Origin: Termitomyces sp. T153
Lineage: Eukaryota; Basidiomycota; Agaricomycetes; Agaricales; Lyophyllaceae
Length of the DNA stretch: 64,000 bases
Assembly: GCA_018296165.2 (NCBI GenBank)
Contig: JACKQL020000126.1
Location: 62,001-126,000 of the forward strand
Direction of reading: 5' to 3'
Part shown: positions 55,903-64,000 of the stretch, one piece after another
Numbering within the stretch: position 1 is the stretch's first letter
How the letters are laid out: the number at the start of each line of letters is the position of its first letter
Position numbers and translations under genes: made by a program
The notes under the pieces: model-generated
What the model saw: the letters and a program-made list of their open reading frames with translations, nothing else
Databases searched by the model: none
Told to the model about the DNA's origin: nothing

Positions 55903-57001
55903 ATGACGGAGTACGACTATTCCCCCGAGGCTTACGAGCGCTACCTGGCGACTCAACAGCGCATTTCGAGATGGGTGGCAACTACAGAGGGATATCGAAA
56001 CGAATACGGAAACGCCCTCACTGTACCACCATCAGAAGCAGGCAGTCAAACTCAACCGAGAGGACAGCTTCTCAGCCCTGTAGAAACTCCACTTCGATCT
56101 TCACAATCTCAGTACTTTCATCCTCAAAACCCACCGCGTTCACAATCTCGTCTCGCATCCTCATGCCAACAGCGTTCAGCCGTCGACCTTCATTCTCAAT
56201 ATTTGCAACATTCCAGTTCTAATACCTCACCACGGTACTCTGCTCCTTTCGTTCCTCCTCAAGCTCAACGTCCACGAACCGTCTCTCGACACGAGTCTTC
56301 GACCAATCTCCAAAAGGCAGCTTCTGGGCATCGCGATGCAAATACATCCCGGACGTCCTCGACCTACGTGGCCGCAATGCACCCTTCAAAACCGCTAGTA
56401 TCTTCTCAACATGCATCCATCGTGCCAGAGATTCATGGTCAACATTTACAAGACGCCAACGTGGCCCAAGCTTCTCAGCGGTCGCTTAGATCAGCGTCAT
56501 CTCTGCAAAAAGCACCTTTGCGTCATCATGCCTCTACCCCTCAGCTAGAAATCGCATCCCGACAAGCACATCCTACATACATGCTCACCATTCCCCCATC
56601 GGATAAGCCTACATATGTATATGCACCGTCTGGATCGGTTCCTTCAGCAGGGTTGGTTATCGTACCCTCAAAAGGCCAAAGCACTTCGATCGTGGTAAGA
56701 GCTTTCGTACGTTTCTTTATGGCGATCAAGTGATTGTTTTGCTTTGAAGATATCACCACCGTCGATACCCCAAGTCCAACCTGGATATACACAGCCTGCT
56801 GCTCCCACAGCAATGAATCCTTGCTCGCCTTTAACAACCCCGCAAACGACACTGCATGCTTCTTCTCCCACCATATATCCACCTACAACATATGTACCTG
56901 TGCCTGTGGTTATCATCGAGCGCGAGCGGCGTAGCAAAAGTGCTGGAGGTAAAAAGAGCAAGAAGAAGGACAAGCGAAACAGAAGCAAGGCGAGGAGTTA
57001 A
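55903..57001 (+). CDS. MTEYD-family protein, paralog 2
   Basis: Exons 55903-56694 and 56750-57001 join in phase 0 and give 347 residues. The head is MTEYDYSPEAYERYLATQ, then QRISRWVATTEGY. The middle is Ser/Gln/His/Pro-rich without motifs. The last exon is Pro/Thr-rich with YPPTTYVPVPVVIIERERR and ends in a lysine-rich cluster (KKSKKKDKRNRSKARS) that could act as a nuclear localisation signal. The exon layout (long first exon with head, phase-0 intron, short last exon) is shared with paralogs 1 and 3. It lies about 0.75 kb downstream of paralog 1 on the same strand, so the pair looks like a tandem duplication. Confidence 0.82.
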
Positions 57002-58563
57002 GAAGGTAAAAGCACTTTCACATGGAGATATAAATAGTAATACAAATCTGGTCTATTGACTCGAATTCTTAACGTTCGACCCCAGCGCAGTGCAAGAGAT
57101 GGTGAGATTATCGTTGCCCGAGCTAGGTCGAGTCACGAATATAAGTCTATCAGAAGGGCATCGGGTTCGGGCTCGTGTCTCTATTACCGTCTGCACTAGG
57201 TATGGACTCGGGACCACTGTGATACATTGATTTAGTGTCTTGACATGAATGTTTAGGAAGGCCCAGAGAGAAGACTCACCCCGATTTGGCAAGGCAACTT
57301 GATTCTCACCCTCTACGTCTGCCGACCGACAGGAATAACAACGAAGCTATCATTCTTTTTTGCCCTGATGATGTGGTTGTTGACAAGCGCCCATACCAGC
57401 GAGGCAGATCTGCTCTGGTTCGCACATCCTTGAGGTGTCTGTCTGGTGTACCGGCGTTAGTACCAAAGATAATGGGAGATTAATTGACGTCAAAGGTCAG
57501 TCTGGGAACGGCTTCCATCTTCCGAAGCGTGTGTGTCCGACGGACAGTGTGCCATTTGTGATCCATCGAGTCATTATCAAGGTAATCACCTTCTGGCGAA
57601 AAGAAAGTGACGATACCTCCGTAAACGGAGTTAGGTCGAGGTAAGAGTAGTTCCCCTGTGTTGCTATCCAAGAGTAACACCACCCTGCTATCTTCAGCAG
57701 TACCGACTATGAGCTATTCATCGATGGAGAAGGCCATTATATTGACGGAAGTGGCGCTACCTTTCCACGATTTCTGGCGGTTTAGAACGCATCAATATCT
57801 CTAGCAGAGAGTTTTCATAAGCAGCGATAGTAGTAGCACGACAGGGTTTCCTCCCGGCGAAAGCGAAGTCCAATTTGGTTTGAATGAGCTGATTGAATTG
57901 AGTAACACTGGGGTAAGGTTGCAGATACCGAACATGGACCAGCAACCACACAGAAACTGAGCCTCATCAGATGTTAATAGCGCACCATTGCTACAGTCTC
58001 GTACATTCCACACAATCAGAATCGTCACAGCATGCGATGTCTCCGCAAGATCTAAATGCCACTATGTCCCCGACCTTCCATATACCACCAATCTGGTTTC
58101 ATGCGTGAAGATTCCACAATCCCTTCTCTGGAATAGTTCGGGAATCTGGCGAGAGTACAACCGATCATCGACCCTCGGAATGGAATACAGATGAGTATAT
58201 TTTTGCATTACATGTAGAGAAAAATGCACGTTGATTATCCCACGAAATGAGCAGCGTTAGGTGAGACAGCCATACATTCTACGGTGGAACTCAGTTCCAT
58301 AGAATTGGGCTCGTTGATGGGGTGGCCGCGGTCAATGTCCCAGACGTGTACCATGGAAGGATCCCGATGCTGAGACAATGTAAGACCAGTTTCCAGATAT
58401 AGCAAGTTTGATCTTTTCCTGGTAGGCTCAAGTGGGGTAACGTACTGAGAAAAGAGCCTCTTCTGCCTCCGTGAACAAAAGCTATCTTGAACTCATCGAA
58501 TGAACACTCTAGCATGCTCCAGTCGATAGGAGCTTTTATAAGGTCATATCCTGTGGCAGCCAT
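57002..58563 (-). pseudogene. Broken WD40-repeat gene
   Basis: On the minus strand one frame reads VHVWDIDRGHPINEPNS followed by VECMAVSPNAAHFVG, a WD40 blade. Another gives ILIVWNVRDCSNGALL. A third (57480-57683) has LLLDSNTGELLLP followed by FSPEGDY, again WD40-like. The pieces are in different frames, separated by stops, and not all gaps look like introns. No ATPase/NACHT part is present. It is most likely a decayed C-terminal part of a WD40 protein. A heavily spliced live gene is less likely but possible. Confidence 0.5.
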
Positions 58564-59490
58564 TCTATCTCTCCCTCGCCAGGGCGACGAATGCGGGTTC
58601 CACGAGGTGCGAACAACGGAATTTCATGACTAAAGTCATTGCTATTGGTGTGCATCCTCAGAATTTCAGTTCAGAGAGTACCTATCAAAGAAAGTCCTAA
58701 CAAAGGAATTGTCGGATGGGATCGAAAGTGCCAGCGGCCTAGCGTTGTTTGTGTGAAATGAACACAAGGGTATTGGAAGAATTACAACCTCCCCAGGTAC
58801 AGTGGTTGCTTGAAGAGTGTTGAAGTTACACGGTTAACGACGGTCGGATCATTACCTGTTATGGAATTCAAAACCTTCGCGACGCGAAAACACGACTCCT
58901 AGGGAGGATAGTGAAATATCTGAATCAAGACGACAATTCAAAGGGAAGTGCAACTCTAAAGGTGAAATTGTTCAAGATGCAAGAAAAAAAACAATATTTG
59001 CCTAACTATTACTTGCAACGTCTCTTGACGAACATCCTCTCTATCAATTGCGGCATAATTTGGATGATTCGTATATCACAGGATCAGAGGTTCATGTAAG
59101 GGAAGAGTGTGCGTTCTTACAATCACAATGTTGTTCAAGTTTCTATCTGGACCATCCATTGAGGGAATGTAGGTAAATATAAGATAACTGTGGATACTGT
59201 ATAATATGATTTAGATTTCAAGAATTGGTCATGATCGATATTGATATTACATATACTGTACTTTGTCATATAGGTCATAATAATGAGCAACGAGTACAAT
59301 CCTCGCCGGCAAAAAGTGAATGCAAGGTAGTACAGATGAATCGGACAGTGAGACATACATACAAGGATACAACACCCGCCAGGGGTGGAATCGCAGTACA
59401 CGCACGTTGACAAAGGGAGGTAAAGTGAACCGAATCATAAAAAAAGAAGAGGAGGACAAGGCCAGAACAAATGAAGCGCACGGAGCCACC
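58564..59490. other. Intergenic
   Basis: No recognisable coding in either strand. Confidence 0.5.
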
Positions 59491-60723
59491 CTAACGCGCC
59501 TTCAGATTCCGCAAATTCTTGACGACGTTCCCCATATCATGATTCCATTCTCCACTCCACCCAAGTTCTTTCCTTTTGCCGAATTGACAGAAAGTGGAAG
59601 GTATATCAACCGATGGATGCAGCGCTGGGGAGGAGATAGATGCTAGCTTGGCGCAGGGCTGCTGTGGCGTCTCTACTGGCTGGAACGGCAGCGGAGAGTG
59701 AGACTCGAAGATGTCCTTGGTGGCTCTCTGATATACGGTGAGGTACTGGGGTTCGGGATATAAATTCATGCTCGTTTGGACTCTGAGGACCTCAACATTA
59801 GCGACAAGGACGTTATTCCTACGTTTCGCAGCCGGAGCTTGGGGGCGTGCCTGAGCTGCGGCAGCAGCAGTGAGCATGTTTATACCGGTGGAGACGCTCA
59901 GGCTACGAGGCCGAGGTTTACGTCGGCTTTCCGCGAGGGTTGGTTTCGCTTGGGATGTCTGTCTGGTTGGAAGGTGTATATGTACGGCTGGGATGGGTGC
60001 GGTATTTGGGGTGGGTACGGTATTAGATGGCAGAGGAGGAATTTTGTGACGAGAACGAGATGACATGGCTCTGGGCCGTGAGATGACGGGCCGAGGTTTC
60101 ACTGACTTGGGAGAGGAAGACGAGACGGGCATCTCCTCAAGTGATTTCGATTTGATGTGTGTTCTGATAGTGTTGGCATCACTTGGGAAGACGAGCTCGG
60201 TGGGTATGTTCTCCCCTAATGTTCTCGTGAGTTTCTCCATCTTCTTCCGCCGGGTCTTCAAGCTGCTCGCTTGCAACTTCTCCGAATCAATAGTAAATGT
60301 CGGAGAAGGCGGCGTGACGGGAGTTAATGATGGGCGACGCGAAGATGACTGTGATGTGCGATTGCCTGAGGGAGAAACTGGTTTAGATCGTAGGCGGAGA
60401 AGGAGAGGGCGAGAAAGCTCTAATGTCCGTGGGCCCTGTTTTGATTTTGAAGCAATTCTCAGAGGATTAAAGTGCGATGGTTTATCTGATATTTCTGTTA
60501 TCGAGTCAAGTGTTGGTGAACTGGAGGATGATGTTGGCGAATGGGCAAAGATTCGACCTTCCCGACGACTAGCCTTCGGCATGTCCAGGGGCGAATCGGG
60601 TTCAAGGTAGTAGGGAGCGGCACCCAAGACTGCTTCGAGCTTTCGATTAGATCGTACTAGACGGATGCGTTCGCGGCGATCAAGGTGATTGACCGTAGGT
60701 GGCGGCTCGAGTACAATGGCCAT
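59491..60723 (-). CDS. Conserved-looking basidiomycete hypothetical protein
   Basis: An uninterrupted 410-residue frame. It is mostly Ser/Pro/Arg-rich and probably disordered, with four islands that look constrained: RRERIRLVRSNRKLEAVLGA near residue 17; a basic helix RRKKMEKLTRTLGENIP near 165 followed by ELVFPSD; NVEVLRVQTSMNLYPEP near 330; and the C-terminal RKELGWSGEWNHDMGNVVKN. Short motifs separated by disordered spacers suggest a scaffold or regulatory protein (inference). No localisation signal or enzyme motif is recognised. A pyrimidine-rich leader (ttctttctctctgtcc) precedes the start. I recall similar proteins in agaricomycetes but cannot name a family. Confidence 0.8.
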   Translation of the reverse strand: MAIVLEPPPTVNHLDRRERIRLVRSNRKLEAVLGAAPYYLEPDSPLDMPKASRREGRIFAHSPTSSSSSPTLDSITEISDKPSHFNPLRIASKSKQGPRTLELSRPLLLRLRSKPVSPSGNRTSQSSSRRPSLTPVTPPSPTFTIDSEKLQASSLKTRRKKMEKLTRTLGENIPTELVFPSDANTIRTHIKSKSLEEMPVSSSSPKSVKPRPVISRPRAMSSRSRHKIPPLPSNTVPTPNTAPIPAVHIHLPTRQTSQAKPTLAESRRKPRPRSLSVSTGINMLTAAAAAQARPQAPAAKRRNNVLVANVEVLRVQTSMNLYPEPQYLTVYQRATKDIFESHSPLPFQPVETPQQPCAKLASISSPALHPSVDIPSTFCQFGKRKELGWSGEWNHDMGNVVKNLRNLKAR

Positions 60724-62804
60724 CGGTAGTATAATGACAGGACAGAGAGAAAGAATAGATGGTATAAAAGGGAAGTAGAAGATACGAAGACCAGACCAAC
60801 CAGTGGGCTGAGATGTGGGAAGGGTCAGTGACTGTGCGTGGTTAAGAAGGCAAAGGATGGGCGATTGGATGCAGGGCAGAGAACAAGAGAGACTCCTTTT
60901 GGCTATGTAGTGCTCAAAATAGGCGGTGACATAGCTGCCGTAAAATTTCAGAATCAGAACAAAATAACTCTCAGAAAAGGAAATTTATTGATGGTTGGTC
61001 TCGAAATAGAACAAGGGTTGTCACGGTTACCCTCGGTTATTACTTCGTACTTACACATACTTACACATAAGCTCCGTACACACAAACTACTACAACATGT
61101 CCATCTTGGTTATAGTCTTGTCTCTCCTTGTACATAAAATGTTGCGGACGTGCAACCCGTTCCGTATCTCAGTTGAACGCCTCAATTCCACAGGCCTCAA
61201 TTCCACAGGCCTCGATTCCTAATCCAGTATAAATACTTATTACCAGATGAGGTTCGGCAATACTCTCCGAGTCGCATGGTGTAAATTTATTGATACTTAA
61301 ACGGGCTCAAAGACGTAGTATGTATGTATTGTTTGGATAGCCTCGAGGCCAATTACTTATATCATCATGTCACTTCACTGCTTTCCAACAAGTCTTTTCT
61401 GGCAGGCGACATGAATTTGTCTGGAGAGTGATACGACATCCACCATGCCTTGCATTACGCAGCCCGAACGTTCAGGAGTTTACTTGATTCGGAGTGATAT
61501 TTGGTTGATACGATAAGCGAGCACCAAACTAGCAATAAAGCAACAAAGCATAGTTAATCAGACTGTCTAGGTCCGTATTCATAATGAATCGACGAAGAGT
61601 AACAAAAAGTTTCCGCGCTGCGCCCAACCTCCCATTCTCGCTTTTCAGCTCCACTTTTGGCCGTGCTGGTCTCCTGTTTTCTGGCCATTCATAGCTGCTA
61701 TGTATGTAAAATGTCACATCGAGAATTTATCAATGTCATGCGTAAGCTAGGCGCGCGGCCATTGATGGTGAGTGGCATTCCTTCCGTGCGTCAAGGAGAC
61801 CCTGGTTTTGGGGACAAGGTAAGGTAACCAAGCATATATCAGTACCAGACAACTCAAGTTCTATCTCCATATCTGATTCCGCAGTTCCCTCGGCTCATAA
61901 TGTATTCTGTAATGGGTTTTGGCCAGGATGAAAACACGTTCAGGCACAATGCATCCCCATTACGTTCGGCATCATATCTGCTTGCAAGGCTGCGCAATCA
62001 CCTGATCATCCACAATATGACTTTAGGGGCACGTCTTCTCCGATTGATCCTCTGCCTAGCAATCATGATGTTGTTCATTTTCACGTTCATGGACCATGTT
62101 TCATGACCAATTTTACTCATGAAATCTTCTTAGATAACTAGTACTTTCCCATCGCAGACATATATCATACAACATGAGGACATGTAACATGATCCTCGTA
62201 AAGGACCCCTTTCAGGTTTCCATTCCTGTTTCCTCTACAGCTACTCCTTGTATCTCATTTCCTAAACTGATCTCTTTCGAATCTCAGCCAAGTCATCGAG
62301 CGGCATAATGAAGTACTTGAACCCGACCCTGAGGCTCCGAGCGATCGAGTTACGAGCAAGTGTATACAATGTCTGATAGCGTTCTTGATCTGGTCCCCGT
62401 GCGGCATGCTTCTTGATAATGGATGCGAGCCTCAGTGACATCGTTCGTTGCACCGAACCTTGTGATTGTGGTATGAAGCAAATGTGAATTCCTCAGGTTT
62501 GGTCAAAGGACTGCATTTGACCTGTAATATGAAGTCAATGTTAATCCTACAGGTCAGAGTAAGTAAGGTGTAGGAGATTCTAAGTAGAGGCAAGTAACGT
62601 ACCCTCAGTCTTGGTAAAAGGACTCAGGGATATCACAGAGGGACATGCTACATATAGCAAGATGGTGGCTGAGTAAACTAACTATACAGTACGATCGAGC
62701 TCGATCGTACTGGAGAAGTAGAAAGAAAATAAAATAAAGAATTTGGAAACGTTAATTAACCGGGAAGTAACCAAAAAATGCCGCCGCTACAGCGGAGAGT
62801 CTAA
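60724..62804. other. Long intergenic region
   Basis: The frames at 60838-61137 (+) and 62262-62453 (-, with ARNSIARSLRVGFKYFIMPL) are short and unplaced. Contains the palindrome at 62687-62712. Confidence 0.4.
62687..62712. repeat. 26-bp perfect palindrome
   Basis: The 13-bp arm cagtacgatcgag is followed without spacer by its exact reverse complement. It lies about 90 bp downstream of the copia remnant's stop. Confidence 0.9.
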
Positions 62805-63240
62805 ACCAACACTCTCCCAGACTCAAGCTGGGGCTTGAGACCGAGGAGACCTACAAGGCAAGAATGGGCAATACGACCCAGGGGTTCGGTGAACAGGTTG
62901 GCCGAATTCTGGGTGGAATATGGATAACCCTCGATCTCCCCTAACTTGACGCGCTCCCGTATGTAATGATGGCAAATATCGATGTGCTTGGCGCGGGCAT
63001 GCCCTCTTGTGTATAGCGCGAGCGACAGAGCGGGCGAGTTGCCAACGTGGAGGTTTGCGTGCAATGCCTGCGTGAGGTCGACGTCAAGGAGTCAGTTGAA
63101 CTGCCACATAGCCTGCTGGGCACCGCAAGTTAAGGCCATGTATTTGGCCTCCGTAGTGGATAGAGCCATGGTGGGCTGGCTTTTAGAGCTCTAGGAGACG
63201 GCTCCACCAGCCACGGTGAAGACGTACCCTCCCGTTGATG
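62805..63240 (-). mobile_element. Decayed Ty1/copia RNase H (C-terminal polyprotein)
   Basis: The minus-strand translation reads FASTGGYVFTVAGGAVS, then a stop, then SKSQPTMALSTTEAKYMALT, LHANLHVGNSPALSLAL, RAKHIDICHHYIRERVKLGE and LFTEPLGRIAH. This is the standard copia RNase H end (GYVF..AGGA.SW.SK.Q, STTEAEY, HARSKHID..HFIRE). Two conserved Trp positions are stops (TAG after AGGAVS, TGA after MWQFN), consistent with G-to-A decay. No reverse transcriptase or integrase lies upstream in the window, so the copy is truncated at about 63240. Confidence 0.88.
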
Positions 63241-63379
63241 CGAAATGTAAGTTTAAAGCCGTCAATGATGTGATCAACTTATCAAACTTTCTATTCACAG
63301 TTTGTTTGGAGGCTTTTAGTTACACGCCAACTCAAGTAGAATTTCAATAGAAAAGTAATTTAATATTTTTAATGATTTT

Positions 63380-63520
63380 ATTCCAAGCTTGAGACGGTCT
63401 CGCACTAAGGAATGGGCTCAATAGTATATTTACTGGTCCCGAAGCCACTAATAACTCTTAAGCCTAAGAATTCCGCTCCCTGGGGAATTCCGAGCCGTGG
63501 TACGTAGTCTGCCTGCCTTT
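63380..63520 (-). repeat. LTR-like fragment (pair with 34340-34450)
   Basis: Contains the reverse complement of the accacggctcgga ... ccccaggga ... cttaggctt block at 34.3-34.45 kb, within AT-rich flanks. It is near but not contiguous with the copia RNase H remnant. Confidence 0.6.
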
Positions 63521-64000
63521 CTCCCTATTCTCCCGTCCTTTTTATACCCCGTTGTTCATGCACGGACCAGTGCGTTCCGCGTGGTATTGTGCTGCGATAA
63601 TCGGTTTGCGCGTCATTTCTTCTGCGTCATTCCGTCCAACTAAGTTTTCATGGTTTTTACTCTTTCCTCCCCTACTCCTTTGTTTTCCTAACCGTTTTAT
63701 GGTCGTTTTTCGGGACTCAATGGCGTAGCTTAGGAATTTGAAATACACGTGTCGCGGTAGGTGTTTTAATCATTGGGATTGTTTCGCAGCTTATTGCAGA
63801 GGTTCATTGGCCTTGATGGCTGATCTCGGATTATGATCCGAGCATCTCGGCCCGAGCACTGCCACAGACTTGGCGCTTTGTCAGTGTGACATATCTGCAT
63901 TGGTCTAGTCATCTTTTCTTTGTGCTACGAGGGTGGTAGTACTTATTGGTTTCTAAAAGTATGTTTTTTGCGTCTACAGTTTTCGACGTTTGGCTTACAG
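63521..64000. other. Window end, no gene seen
   Basis: Pyrimidine-rich DNA with no recognisable coding. It may be further element sequence. Confidence 0.4.

Noticed and set aside
55641..56222. 193-residue frame overlapping MTEYD paralog 2
   Set aside because: It overlaps the paralog's first exon in another frame, has no conserved motif and no head sequence.
59776..60610. Plus-strand frames antisense to the 410-residue gene
   Set aside because: They arise from codon bias of the Ser/Arg-rich minus-strand protein and have no recognisable features.

Overview
This window looks like nuclear DNA of an agaricomycete (mushroom-forming basidiomycete). The evidence is genes broken by many 45-65 nt GT-AG introns, an AA9 lytic polysaccharide monooxygenase with a fungal CBM1, an agaricomycete-type F-box protein, a HAM1-like protein, a siderophore-type MFS transporter, a chromodomain-bearing gypsy remnant and copia remnants. 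No tRNA, rRNA or CRISPR was recognised.

Layout. (1) 1-18.19 kb is an AT-rich block almost without CpG. It holds decayed, nested retroelement pieces, several families of direct and inverted repeats, and at its left end a decayed copy of the C-terminal part of an F-box gene. (2) At about 18.19 kb CpG content returns abruptly, and the intact F-box parent gene (minus strand) starts there. (3) 21.2-26.1 kb carries a multi-exon SAM-dependent O-methyltransferase (+) and, convergent to it, a 13-exon siderophore-iron transporter (-) whose upstream region has two exact ATCTGATAA sites, the form bound by fungal iron-repressor GATA factors. (4) 27.0-30.0 kb has a single-pass membrane protein gene and the first of three paralogs that start with MTEYD[YF]SPEA. 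(5) 30.5-36.8 kb is an accessory island with a broken tyrosine-recombinase-like gene and four small genes built from a short beta-strand-like repeat (AVV.DS..LTI.GG..TAV.G), one made of three exons of the same type; an LTR-like fragment sits among them. (6) 37.6-41 kb holds the HAM1-like gene, 42.5-43.2 kb an HMG-box regulator with tandemly duplicated tail, 44.4-45.8 kb the AA9-CBM1 enzyme and 48.1-49.2 kb a dienelactone-hydrolase-family enzyme. (7) 49.5-52.4 kb has one uncertain 305-residue ORF and degenerate coding. (8) 53.3-57.0 kb has the other two MTEYD paralogs in tandem, one with a long RE/RD/RS-rich tail. (9) 57-58.6 kb is a broken WD40 gene, 59.5-60.7 kb a conserved-looking 410-residue hypothetical gene, and 62.8-63.5 kb a decayed copia RNase H with an LTR-like piece.

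The AA9 enzyme, the dienelactone-hydrolase-like enzyme and the siderophore transporter fit a plant-matter-degrading lifestyle (inference). They do not form an obvious co-regulated cluster. The most unusual content is the two uncharacterised families (MTEYD proteins and the short beta-repeat proteins) and the sharply bounded CpG-depleted domain with its gene/pseudogene pair. Exon joins were worked out by eye from splice consensus and frame closure. The transporter, the three MTEYD genes, the HMG gene and beta-repeat genes 3 and 4 close cleanly; other models are less exact.
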